Positions 45,270 to 57,426 of a stretch of 64,000 bases of DNA are shown here, one piece after another. The stretch spans positions 247,187,575 to 247,251,574 of the forward strand of contig NC_066579.1 of NCBI RefSeq assembly GCF_024323335.1, read 5' to 3'. The stretch comes from Lathyrus oleraceus (lineage: Eukaryota > Streptophyta > Magnoliopsida > Fabales > Fabaceae). The translations under genes were made by a program, and so were the position numbers. Below the pieces are notes generated by a model, which made no database searches, was not told the DNA's origin, and was given only the letters and a program-made list of their open reading frames with translations. The number at the start of each line of letters is the position of its first letter. Positions within the stretch are counted from its first letter, which is position 1.

Positions 45270-45980
45270 GATCCACGCACAAAAGGAAGGAAAATTGGTT
45301 GCTAAAATGCTGCTCAAACTCACACACACTGGCTGAAAAGAGACAAAAGAAACTGACTGAAACTGACTCGGCAGGATATCGTATCCTGGGCCTACTTAGT
45401 CTATCAGGCATAGACATCAGAGTCGAAGTAGTTCGGACTGGGGAAACGACACATGCTCGCTAGGATATCGTATCCTATGCATACGTATCTTCTCGGACGA
45501 GAGAAGAATCAGAGCATTCGTAGCTCGGCTGACACGCACACAAACAAAACAAAGCAAAGGCAAACGTGGAGCCTGAATGCCAATCGCTGGACTTATGTCA
45601 GCATCCGAACCTAAACACACACACACTGGAACCCAAATGCCACTCGATGGACTTACATCGGCTTCCAAGCACGCAACAGCACAACAAGTTAATAGGGAGT
45701 CGGGGACTCGAGCCTATAACTGTCAAACAAACACACAAAAGAAAAGAAAAGGCGCCCGGAGAGATCAGCTCAATCTCCTGCCTACATACTTCATCTGGTG
45801 TGAAGATCAGGGCGATGTAGTTCCCCTACGCAGGGACAAGGATCTAGCCTAACCAGATAACAGAGGGAGACACAACTAGGGAGACTACGACTCGAGCCTA
45901 GATGTTATCATGCAAGATCATCCCTAAGTTAAGGTTTCTAGCTAAATGGCACAAGGGCCAACCTATCCTAAGCATGGCTC

Positions 45981-46154
45981 ACACAGGAAGCAAGCCACAC
46001 ATACTTAACTTGCACGGGAAGCAAGCCAAGCAAAACCCAACTTGCACAGGAAGCAAGTCTAAACTAATCCTAACTTGCACAGGAAGCAAGTCAAACAAAC
46101 CTATCTTGCACAGGAAGCAAGTCAAACTATCCTATCTTGCACAGGAAGCAAGTC
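45981..46154 (-). repeat. CTTGC/GCAAG hairpin repeats in Og1 5' LTR
   Basis: Counterpart of 26857-27030, with no differences seen by eye. Confidence 0.7.
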
Positions 46155-49100
46155 AAACAATCCTACAAGCACAGATAGCACACGCTATACACAAACAAGT
46201 GGCTCAAACAAGGGTTAGGTTTTAGTCAAGGGGTCATATCAACCTCGACAAACAAACCTCTGGAACGGGGTGAATGTGCTCTTAACCTTGCCATTGAGGG
46301 GCTAAGGTGAAGCAGATGAAAGGATGAAGTGAGGATGAGACCTCACAGCTCTTATCCCTGGCCTGGGAGAGCTCAAGACAAGAATGTGTGGGTTCAGAAA
46401 GTGGGAACCCTTCTACACATTTAAAACCGACTCAACTGTACAATTGTACAAGATCTTGGGTTTGTATCTGCAATGCATCAACACAGTGGTGTGAGCAAGA
46501 CAGAAGACACACTGAATAGCAGGGGATAGATTGCTTATCCCTTGATTCTGCCAATTGCCTCTTCACTTAGGAGGTCTTTGACTCTGTACAAGGACAAATT
46601 AAACATACACAAACATTGCCTCATAAGGAGGACTTCAGACAGTTTGCCCGGCCAAGTAACAAACCGGGTCTCCAGACTACATGAAGTAAAAGAGATTATA
46701 CCTCAAGCAAGTTGCTAAAAAGCAAAGCAAATCAAGTTCAGAGAACTTAAGCAACTAAAGTACCTGAAAAAGTCAAAACAATCAGCAAACAATTCAAAAG
46801 TTTAAATCAAAAGGAATTGGTAAACAGTCAACACAGATGGTCAACTGTGCAAGGCACAAGACTCAAACACATGAGTCAAACCTACAAAACAAAGGTTAGC
46901 ATATGATAAACAATCAAGTTCAAACAAGTTTGAATGATCTTTGAGGCATTGGTGCTTAACCTGAAACAGGAACTCAATTGTAAGCTCAAAAGACCACTAG
47001 GACTAGCCTAGGGTCAAGGATGAAAGAAAAAGTCAAAACAGCAAAGAAAAGTCAACCAAAGTCAAAGTCAAACATTTAAGAAGCTATCCCAATTGGATTC
47101 ACAATCACATCATGCATCATCATCAACTTATAAGCAAAAGAAGGCAAGGCATGGCAAATGAAAGCACAAAAAAGTCAACAGAATGACTTGCATCAAAAGT
47201 CAACTCAAACAATTTCAAAAATCACCAAATAAATCACACTCAATCCTAACATCTAGCATGGAAAGCATGTCAAATTTCATGGCATTTGGATGAGAGGAAG
47301 GCAGTCAATGAAAATCAAGAAGTCAAACCAAATTTAAGCTTGCACAATGAAGGTCAACAAACATGGGTCAACTTAGAAAAATCATAAGTCAAGAATGGTG
47401 TATGATAAATGAATGGGATCAAAACCATGGCAAAGATGAGGATGTCTAGTTATCACATGTCAAATTTCAGGTCCATCTAATAAAGTATGAGAATTTCACA
47501 AGTGAAATGGGAACATGTGTCACACAAAGTCAACATTTGACTAGGCAGGGAGGAAAAGTCTCAAACAAATGGAAAACAGCATGATTAATTCCAGGAAAAT
47601 TCATACATAAACTAGACATGTAAGAGATCATTCATGCAAAATTGGGGAGCATTTGGATGTAAGGAAGTGTGTGAACAAAAATCAAGAAAATGCATATCAT
47701 TGGTGTGACACAAATTGTCACACCCTAGTTCAAAAAATCATAACTAGCAAACCATAAATGATAAATGCACAATCTTTATATGGAAACAAAGGTCAATGTG
47801 TCTAGTTTCACCACAAAAAATTTCAGGCTCAAAGGATATGACATGAGTATTTCACAAAGAGAATGGCACAAGGTATCATTTATGCACACATGTTAGAAAA
47901 CCAATTATCATTAAAAATCCAGCCAATGGAAAATTAATTAAAATTCACAATAAAATAGAGGACACATTCATGAACATGATGGAAAAAATTGCATAATTTT
48001 TGGATGAAATGTGAAAGAGAAATTAATTGTGGAAGTTGGATGAAATTTGAAGCAAGCAAGATTAAATAGCATGGCAAGATGGGGTCAAACATGGTCAACC
48101 GATGGCAAACTTGTAATTCTGGGTTTACTAATCAAAGCTATGCGTTTTGGGCAAGGCAAAGGAAATGTTCCTATTGGCTCTCAGCCAATGGAACAGTAAA
48201 CATGGCCAAGGAGCATCCAAGTTCTGAGTTTCTAAAAAGAAAAACCCTAGGGTTTAACAGCCAAGTTCAGCATTTTCATTCAAACATCAACACAAAACTC
48301 GACCAGCATACAACAGCATAGCATTTGGCAATGTTCTTGCAGCAAGCAGTCAACAACATACAACACAATCATATGGATTTTCTGGACAGCTTAAGATAGC
48401 AAAACAGCATGGGTAAACATCATCTTCAAGCAAAATTCGACCATGAACAAAAGCATAGCAAGTGGTAATGGTTCATGCAATCAAAAACAAACAACAGCAA
48501 CCAACAAGAATCTGGAAAATGGCTGAGGTTTATGCGCTTGGTTGTAGCAGCAGCAGGTCAAACTTATGTTCTTCACCCAACAGCAAAATTCCAACAGAAA
48601 GAAAAACACAATATGGCAATGGTACTTATGCAGCCTCAACACAAACAAGCAAAACATGAACTCATGTGAATTTCTGGACAGGGTAGGTTCAAGCACAACA
48701 GCATAAGTTCAACATCAATGTTCATCATTCAGTCCAAAATCGAATGGCATGGATCAACACAGCATGGTAGTAACAAGGTTCTTCATGCAAGCACATTATA
48801 AACAACAAACCAACAACCAACATGAGGAATTCTGGGCATAGTTCTAGGGTTTAAGCATAACAGCATATGTTCATCATCATTCAAATCCAGAAACCAACCA
48901 AGAACAGAAATCCCAAAAACAACAATCAAGCATGGTAATCTCATCAACCTTCAACATACATCAATAATCAAAGCATGGTTTCTCTTAAAACACCTTATCC
49001 ATCATGAATCGAAGGCAAATACATTTGTACATCATATTTCAAATCCAAATATCGTACAGCATACTTAACCATTTCAAACCATTTAAAGTTCATTAAGATC

Positions 49101-51429
49101 AGCACAAAACAAACTAGCTAAAACATAGCATAGCATGGTAAAAGGAGAAGGTTGATTGCTTACTTGGTTTTGAAGAAAACTGATGTGCAGTGGTTATTTT
49201 GAGGATATAGCCTGAAACAGATGAAGAGGATAGTCCCAAATGATGTATTCCAGAAGAGATTGAGCTCAAACTTGCTCGATTTGCCTCTAACTTCAAGCTG
49301 CCATGGGAGAGGTGCTTTGAAAAACAGAACAAAAAGCTGGCCGTGCAGATGAGGTATGATGGTGAAAACTGCTTGCAAAAGGTCCTAAATGATGGTCATA
49401 TCATGGAGGAACCAAGGGTATTTGAGGTTTATTGATGATTTATGCAGAAAGATGCCAAATGCAAAAATGGAGAATGAGAGAGTATGAGGGTTTTTGGTCT
49501 GTGGCTGCTGTCTCCTCTAGGTTTAGAAAATGCAGAAAAGATGGTGAAAAGTAATGGCCAGGGTTTTGTTCATTGAGAGTTCTTGACTGAGTTTGAAAAA
49601 ATGCCAATGAGTGAGTTTTTGGAAAATGATTGAAGCAGGTTGGTTCTGCAGTGTAGTGTGTTTTTTCTGCTAGGTAGGAATTTCATTTTGACAGCAAAAT
49701 GAGGAAAAAAGAAATGCTGTTGGATGTTGTTTTGTAGTAAGGCAAGGTTTTGTTTTTGACAGCAAAAATGAAGAAATATTGTTATCAAAGCAGGGCAGGG
49801 TTTGTTACTTTTTGTGAGTTTGGGCTGTTTAGAACAAATGCCAGTGAGAGGGATTTTTAGAGAGTGAGAGAACCAATGCCTCCTGCTGTATGATGTGTTT
49901 TATGGATGCTAACCCCTCTCAAAATGATGAAAATGTGTGGTGAAACATCAATGCAATGCTTAGGTTCTGTGGTGTTTTGGACAGAAAATTGAAAATGGCC
50001 AAAGTGCAGTTTTTTTTGAGAATGTCAAGTCCTGTTGTGTTGTATTGCCTGTAGTGGTTTTGTAATTGACAGAAGAAAAGGTGCACAAAACTGCTACCTG
50101 TGAGTACAAGGCATGGCCATGGAAATGTGGAGGATTGCATTTGTCCTTTTGTTCCAAAATTCAAGCAAGTAGTGAATGGCCCTATGTACTACTGGTTTTT
50201 TGGCTGCAAAATGTGTGCACAATGACAGAAAAAATGCTGCATAATTGCTGTTCTTATGAGGTACAAGGCATGGCTAAAAGGCAAGTATGGATGGCATGGT
50301 GTAATTGTACCTTTCTTACAATTCAAGCAACCAAGCAATGGCCTTATGTACTGCATATTTTGACTTTGCAAACACATTCTAAATGACATTTATGAGCTGT
50401 CCCAATTGGCCAAATGTTGAAAAAATGTTTAAATCAAAAAGTCAACTCTTGGTCAAACTTACATTTAAATGAAAAAGGTCAAAATATGCCATTTTGATTG
50501 GTGAAGTTTTGGCACATGAAATTTATATTTTTGGAAAGAGGGGATCAAATGTGACTTGTAGGAAAAAACCCCACCAAAATTGGCCAAACGGTTTGGGAGA
50601 TATGGCCCTTTGAAGTTCAAGATTTTCTGAAATCGATTCGATCATAACTTGCCAACCACACATGGGAATTGAGAGTTCTAGGACTTTTTGGAAATGGTAG
50701 AACAAGATCTTCAACTTTCATGTTGGGCAAAAATTCATTTGAGGCTTGTATCATGATGTAAGTTTGAGGATCAAGACTTTCCATTTATGGCAGGTTTCAG
50801 TTACAGGCCCAGTTTCTGTTTTGGGAATTTTTTTGATCTGGCTTCAAATTCTTCCATGATGGTGTTTGGCATGATGTATGATGACTATTTGGACATGAAT
50901 GAACTCTCACAAACCGATTCCAATCATCCAATCACTGATTAAATGGACAGTTGACTTTTAGGGTTTCTGACTGATTATGCATTGACTGATGACTTCCAAA
51001 CCCTAATTCCTTGAGGACTTGACTTCAAATGATGTCCCAAGTTGTATGAACTCTTGATTATTGATCATGGTGCCCAAATTCCACAAGAATGACCACCATC
51101 CACTGCTTTGACTGACAGTTGACTTTTTAGGGTTTTTGACTGTCTGTGTGTGAACTGATGACCTCTGAGCCTTCAACCCTTGACTTGAACACTTCAAATA
51201 GAACTCCAAGCCATGTGAACTTGTTGGACAAACCTCAAGGCCTTGATTCAATGAGAAATTCCTTTGCTTGCTTGGTTGACTGATCAGGAGATTAGCTTGA
51301 CCTAATTCTTGATTGCTTGCTCTTGAGGCAACTGAGGGACAATGCAAATGCTATGCAATGGATCATGATATGTTATGACCTAGTATGAAAATGTTTGCAT
51401 AATGATAGGTGCAAATTTGAGGTGCTACA

Positions 51430-51434
51430 TCATG
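51430..51434. repeat. Target-site duplication of Og1, right copy
   Basis: TCATG, pairing with 25938-25942. Confidence 0.95.
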
Positions 51435-51611
51435 CTCAAGTAAACGAGATAATTCATCAAATACTTCTTCATCTTCAATAGCTTTCTTATCTTCAAACAC
51501 AGGGTAATCAAAGTTTGGAGAAGCAGTAGGAATCATTGTATTCAATGCGTTCGAGAACCAACCTGTATAATTATTTGATATTTTGATTTTAGAGAAGTGG
51601 AGTGCGGACAA
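51435..51611 (-). pseudogene. N-terminal extension of element B pol (right of Og1)
   Basis: Encodes a piece with NFDYPVFEDKKAIEDEEVFDEL, the counterpart of YDFDNPIYQAEEE at the start of Og1 pol. It continues the RT region left of Og1 at 25937. Og1 therefore sits inside the pol frame of element B. Confidence 0.7.
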
Positions 51612-51854
51612 ATATTATGCAGATGGAAAGATTATTATTTATTTATGTTTTTTTTGTGATTACCGTTTTCAAAAAAATAAAAAAGTAAAATAAAACATCA
51701 TAGATGTGGATGAATAAAATTGTATTTTATTGATGATAATAATAAAAATGCCTAACAATGTTCACTTCTCCCTTAGGCATATGAGAAGGATTTTTCTTAA
51801 AGATAATAAAAACAAATTACTTATAATGATGAATGACAATGGGAACATCAACAG
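51612..51854 (-). other. Pro-pol spacer of element B
   Basis: AT-rich stretch matching 4827-5070 of element A and the intron position of Og1. The solo LTR was inserted at its far end, in the last codons of the protease frame. Confidence 0.5.
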
Positions 51855-52891
51855 TGTTGGTTCTAAGTGTTGGCAGCAATTTTGGTAAAACAAAGAGTGT
51901 TCACAAGATGTTACATGTGATGTTTTAACATAAGATATCTTGTACCTGCTGAAGGTTTAAAATATAATTATGCAGGATTGTTTCAGGGTGTCATACCCGA
52001 TGTCATGACATTTGATATAATGTACCTGATAGATATTTAAAATGGAATTATGCAGGATTGTTTCAGGATATCAGACCCGATGTCATGACATCTGTACACA
52101 GAACATTCAGTCTGAATGTTATGTGTTATGTGATTGCGCTTTTAATGGCAATCTATGTTTGATTGATGAGTTCATTGCAAACGCTATCAATCAATGATTA
52201 CAACGTGATTAACTTATTTTCCAAATAGATCTTACCAACTGTCATAAGAAGATTTGAATGGGAAATAGTTTTAGGGTTTTATGATGTCCAAGCCCAGCTG
52301 AATGCTTTTATAAAAAGGACATGGAAAACCTGATTTGATACACAAGAAATACAGAGTGAAATATTGAGTGAGAATAAGGATTTAAGTCTTGTGTGGTCGT
52401 GTGACTTGTAAGCCATTCAATTCATCCATAGATGATTGAATTGGTCTGATTTTTGAGTTGTAATTTGTCACTCTAAGCTTTTAAGCATGAGTGTGTGTCT
52501 ACTTGATTGAAGCTGCTAAGTAAGATCAAGTGTGTGTCTTTGAAGAGTGTCTTCTTTTCATAGTAATTCTTGTTTAATATCACTGGTGTGATTGAGGGGG
52601 AGTGAGTGGGATCTCATATCTAAGAGTTCTTAGGTAGAAGTCATACGGGTAGAGATTAGGTGAAAAAGACTGTAACTTGTGTAGATTACTGAGAGTCTTT
52701 GAACTGATTCTATTTAGTGGATTTCCTTCCTGGCTTGGTAGCCCCCAAACATAGGTGAGTTGCATCGAACTAGGTTAATAATTGCTTGTGTCTCTTGCAT
52801 TACTATTCTTTATCTTTATCCTATTTGTGTTATTCAGATATTAATGTCGTGACATTACCTTCGACATCTCATATTTGATACCAGAATTTCA
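51855..52891 (+). mobile_element. Solo LTR of a Ty1/copia-type element (1,037 bp)
   Basis: TGTTGG...TTTCA ends, with a perfect target duplication AACAG at 51850-51854 and 52892-52896. There is no internal region, so it is a solo LTR left by LTR-LTR recombination. It has a TATA box (TATAAAAA, 52309-52316) and a copia-like 3' part with CCTGGCTTGGTAGCCCCC. Two similar blocks (51957-52012 and 52037-52092) lie 80 bp apart. It resembles legume Sire/Angela-type LTRs; family assignment is from recall of LTR style. Confidence 0.8.
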
Positions 52892-52895
52892 AACA

Positions 52896-53795
52896 GCAAC
52901 CGAATTATTGCAAGTCTGGTCATGCGTCACAAAGTTGGTGCAAGCTTCTTCTTCATCACCACTGTCTTCAACAATGGTAGTTGAGTGTTGATCATTCTCG
53001 AATGAACCCTCCAATGCGGAATACTAGTTGCATAACTTTGATTTTTGCGTTGAACGGCCCTGGTTGAAATCCTAGTTCGACTCTGTCGTTGTTCTCGGCG
53101 ACCTCGACAACACGACCCCATTTGTCGATGTTGGCAGCTTGAATAGCCTCTTGTGCATCTTTTAAAGAAGACATGGGTGCCCAAGTTTTCTTTAACTCAT
53201 CAACAATAGATAAGGCTTAGAATGACGTTCCAACCTCCTCCTCAGCATCAACATATGTGAAAGTTGACAATTGCCTTACTAACAATTCCTTTTCTCTACC
53301 AACAATGACAAGCTTGTCGTTCTTCACAAATTTCAGCTTCTGGTGAAGAGTAGACATCATTGCTCTAGCTTCATGGATCCATGGATTTCCTAACAAGAAG
53401 CTATAGTCAGGGTGGATATCCATTACCTGGAAAGTAATTTGGAAATCACTCGGACCTATCTTCACCAAAGGTCCAGTTCACAAAATGACAGTTTTACGAG
53501 AACCGTCGAACGCTTTGACAATTACGCCTCTATACCTCATTGGGGCACCTTGATAAGAGAGTCTTGACAAAGTTGATTTTGGAGACACATTCAATGATGA
53601 CCCTGTATCAACCAATACATTGGATAAAACATCCTCCTTGCAATTCATAGAAATGAGCAGTGCCAAATTGTGATTCCTGCCTTCCTCGGGAAGCTCTTTA
53701 TCACAAAAAATCAAATTGTTACAAGTAATGTTGGCAACTATGTGATCAAACTGATCCACGGTAACATCATGCTCAACATAAGCTTGTTCCAACAC
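52896..53795 (-). pseudogene. Protease region of element B gag-pro (broken)
   Basis: Pieces 53478-53795 and 53217-53468 hold the aspartic protease, with VDTGSSLNVSPKS and LLGNPWIHEARAMMSTLHQKL. The catalytic DTG is intact, unlike element A. A frame break at about 53470 and others downstream inactivate it. The C-terminal tail (about 52927-53184) ends against the solo LTR. Confidence 0.8.
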
Positions 53796-56102
53796 TTTCT
53801 ACAATGTTCCTATGTGCGCTTCAAAATTCATCAGTAGTGCCAACACAAATATCTTTGAAGGAGTCTGGAGCAGCTGCTCTATAACATTAAATTCACTTCT
53901 CTTTATTATCCTTTACACCTCATCATCATCGTTAGTCTTCAATTTGCTGGACTCACCAGGCTGACACGTTGGAGCACTAACCAGATTCACTACTGGAATC
54001 TCTGCCTTCTTACTTACTAAAACATCTTCTCCCATCTTTAGAAATACTGGACTGAACACACGACCGCTACGGGTCACCTTCGCAATATCTGCAATGTTTA
54101 CCACTGAGTCTACAACTGGTAGAATAACCTCTCTACTATTTTCAATCATAGTAGCATTATATTGATATGGCACAACTTTATTGGATGAGTAGGGAACAGG
54201 GCCCGCCAACCGTATAACCAACGGCGATACCGATCTATTAACATTATTGTTGTTGCTGCTATCAAACTGAATGACCACCCGCTCAGGGGTCTTAAACACC
54301 GGTACAACGACATTCACATCATCTCCCATATTCCTCGACTATTGAATATGGATTACATTCTCATCCATCAACTTCTGGATATCTCTCTTGATAATCATAC
54401 ACCCACAGGGGTTCACACTTCAAATGACACAACCATCACGGTCATGTTCATAGTCACTGATTAAACACAAAATCTTATGCATCTCCATCAAAGATCTTCG
54501 GATACGTCTTACATCAAAAAATCGGAAATTCCCTGGACAGTCGTCCACCATGTTCACAAATGCGTTACCATGAGGAGGCAACAAATTAGCTTTCACATTT
54601 GGCGCTTTGTCCTTAAAGGACACCATACCACTCTTTACCAGCTTCTGAACTTCATATTTTATAGGATAACAATTCTATATATCATGGCCAGGGGCTTCTT
54701 GGTGAAAAGCACAATGAAGATCAAGCAAGAACCACCATGGTAATGGCTCAGGAATTTGCGGAGGGTTTCTTGGCTGGATGAGATTCTTGAGAACCAATGA
54801 TGGGTATAACTCTGCATAAGTCATAGGAATAGGGTCAAAGGCTACCTTCTTCCTCTCAAAATTTTGTTGGTGATTATTGTTGTTGTTGTTGTTGGGTCTT
54901 TGTTGCGGTTGTTGATGTTGTTATTGCTGAACTGGAACTCGTTCATTGTTGGAATTGTTGGAAAAAATTAGAATTACTGAAGAAACTTGGTGCTGATGTT
55001 GACGGGGTTGAGAAATTTTTCTGACATGAGGCCTTCTCTGCCTCCCCACTAATACTGAATTAGTTTTTCCTTCCTTCCTCTTGGAGATACTCCCACCATA
55101 CTTCTTGTTGGCTGATGCTTCTTCTTTAGACAAACGTCCTTCACAGACTCCTTCTTCTAGCCTCATCCCCATGTTTACCACTTTAGTAAAGTGATTAGGG
55201 GAACTCGCAATCATACGTTCATAGTAAAACAAACTCAACGTCTTCAAGAAGATCTTTGACATTTCCTTCTCTTCAAGAGGTCGACTTATATGGGCATCCA
55301 GTTCTCTCCATCTCTGGGCATATTCTTTGAGTGTCTCTTTATCCTTCTGAGACATAAACCTCAATTGGTCTCTATCAGGCGCCATATCCATATTGTACTT
55401 ATAATGCTTGACAAAGGCCTCACCTAAATCATTTAAAGTAAGGATGCTTGCACTGTCTAGACCTATGTACCACCTCAAGGCAACTCTAGTTAAACTGTCT
55501 TGGAATTAGTTAATCAGCAACTGATCATTATCAGTCTGAGTAGACATTTTCTAGCATACATAACAAGATGGCTCAGTGGGTAAGTATTGCCTTTGTACTT
55601 TTCAAAGTCTGGGACCTTGAATTTTACTGGGATCTTAACATTGGGGACCAAGCAGAGTTCAGCAACACTTCATCCAACTTGTCGTATACATCGGGACCTT
55701 CATATGGCTCAAAGTGGTAGATAGTGTCCTAAACACAAGGAAAAGTGTGAACAACCGAAGATGGTACTGACATGACCGGCTAGATGCCGATAGAGAAACA
55801 AATGTGGGTGCATACCCTTCTAGCATAAAATTTGACGACATTCCCCAAGGGAATCCAGCTGGCATAGAAGGAATGGATTGAATAACAGCAGTAACAGGAA
55901 CAATTTAGGTAGCAACCTTAGAAATGACAATCCTCTAAGGAGGAGGAGTTGCAGGAGTTACTGATGACTGATTCTGGGCAGCAATCACAGATTCCATCAG
56001 GACCGTAAGCCTGGCGATCTCATCCTTCAACTCTCGGTTCTTTTACTCTAGATGCTCCATTCTCTTCGGTTGATTAGCGTGAGTATTATAGAGGTGAGTC
56101 AT
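53796..56102 (-). pseudogene. gag region of element B (broken)
   Basis: Pieces 54921-55478 (gag core, MRWYIGLDSAS ... LKEYAQRWRELDAHI), 55659-55865, 54420-54626 and 53913-54329 align in order with gag of element A. Stops and small deletions separate them, for example a deletion near 55655 relative to A. The likely original start is the Met at 56100-56102, before THLYNTHANQ. Particle protein in life; decayed now. Confidence 0.8.
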
Positions 56103-56351
56103 CTTGGCTTTGCACAGAAGAAGAACTAATAAGACATCTTGAGGAAGAAACCTTCTATGCAAATGAAGCATGAAATGCAATGTTTTTTATTGTTTTTAAT
56201 TTCAAGGAGCATATGAAGTCCTATTTGGAAATATATATATATACAAGATAATTTGATTGACCATAAAATCTCTTTTTATTCATAAAATTTTGGAAGGATT
56301 ACATTGAGTACAATTTCAGAAACCAAAATATAAATACAAGAGAAAAGGAAA

Positions 56352-56543
56352 CTATCATCCTAAGGATCCCAACCAACTGCATCAGATGATCTGGCTATGG
56401 GTGCATACTTCCTCCGGATGCACCGAATCTTGGACTCAAAGGATGTCTTCATCTGAGCCTTCTCAAGAACTAGCTGCTCAACAATCTTCTTCCAAGCACC
56501 GGAAGGCTGAGGCATACTAGAGGAATCTTCGTCCACAATCCAT
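56352..56543 (-). pseudogene. ORF1 remnant of element B left-hand copy
   Basis: Keeps only the first codons (MDCGRR) fused, out of frame, to the charged C-terminal section (GAWKKIVEQLVLEKAQMKTSFES). The whole plant-mobile-domain-like part and most of the coiled coil are missing, more than in element A. Confidence 0.65.
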
Positions 56544-57399
56544 GGTCTGAAAATATTTGCAAACAAGACCTCAGTTTCCTTGAAAAAAATATTTGCGAAC
56601 AAGACCTCAGTTTCCTTGAAAAAAAAATATTTGCAACAATCACAAACAAAGGATCACACACAAGGCAAACACAAACAAAGGTCACTGGATGGATCAAGTC
56701 ATCATCAAGATCTATCATCCATTTTGGTGGATTATGGTTTTCACCTTATCAACACCCAAGTTCCATTGATATGGATGATACTTGATCAGATCAATCGAGA
56801 ATCAAAGGGTTTGTTGTGAGTTACGAGCATGGAGTCAGGTTAAGAACCATCCCAAAGGAGTGTGCTAAGGATAAAAAAATTGTAGATCATGTTTAAAGAG
56901 TTCTGAGAGTCTTGATACCATCTATCGGATATTATAGGTTAGGATGACTCACTCATCAACCCATAATATTCTCAAGAGAAACTCGTCTGAGTGTAGTATC
57001 GTGTAACAAATGTTATCAGGTCTACACCTGAACAGTCTCCACGCTACGTCCTAAATAGGCCAAGTTGGGTTAAATATTCTACGATCCTCAGCTTCTCGGA
57101 CCCCAAATAAGAGAAAGTAATGCTTATCCACAAATAACTTGTGTGACATCAATAACTCCAAAAGGGTCTCCTCCGAGTAGATGGGTCTCAAGCCAACTTG
57201 TTAAGGATTACTCCACATAAGTTGAACAAGACTATACCATCCTCTTATCTTAATTGTACTCAAGTTCGGTTTAGAACTTAAATCACCTCTCAGAGATCAC
57301 TAGGCACAACAGATAGATTATATCACACAAACAATATACAAACATCAAATATACACATATATACACATAAAAAGGTAGGCTAAACCCAATGAGGACTAT
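56544..57399 (-). other. 5' leader of element B left-hand copy
   Basis: Aligned with 8931-9771. Near its ORF1 end a segment of about 44 bp (AATATTTGCRAACAAGACC plus CTCAGTTTCCTTG) is tandemly duplicated at about 56549-56630. No gene. Confidence 0.65.
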
Positions 57400-57417
57400 T
57401 CCCCAGTAGAGTCTCTA
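57400..57417 (-). other. Primer binding site 1 of element B (degenerate)
   Basis: Three mismatches from the Og1 site (minus strand starts TAGAGACTC, ends GGGGA). It lies 9 bp from LTR1. Confidence 0.7.
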
Positions 57418-57426
57418 CTTAATTTA

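Larger units (their letters stand above)
25943..51429 (-). mobile_element. Og1: complete Ogre retrotransposon (25,487 bp)
   Basis: Minus-strand LTR retrotransposon with TG...CA ends, perfect 5-bp target duplication TCATG, primer binding site, ORF1, gag-pro, pol, polypurine tract and two near-identical LTRs. Size, extra ORF1 upstream of gag, the break between protease and RT, tRNA-Arg primer site and double RNase H are the defining traits of Ogre elements (Ty3/gypsy, Tat lineage). No stop or frameshift was seen inside its three long frames. LTR divergence by eye is about 15 substitutions and one indel, so insertion is recent. Probably capable of expression; activity is not shown. Confidence 0.95.
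45067..51429 (-). repeat. 5' LTR of Og1
   Basis: 6,363 bp, from TGTCGCATCGCGCG to GTGCTACA. It is the promoter-bearing copy for the element, read leftward. Contents mirror the other LTR at an offset of 19,124 (19,125 beyond about 50528). I could not place a convincing TATA box in it by eye. Confidence 0.97.

Noticed and set aside
52580..52765. 61-codon minus-strand frame
   Set aside because: Lies antisense within the solo copia LTR; no recognisable domain.
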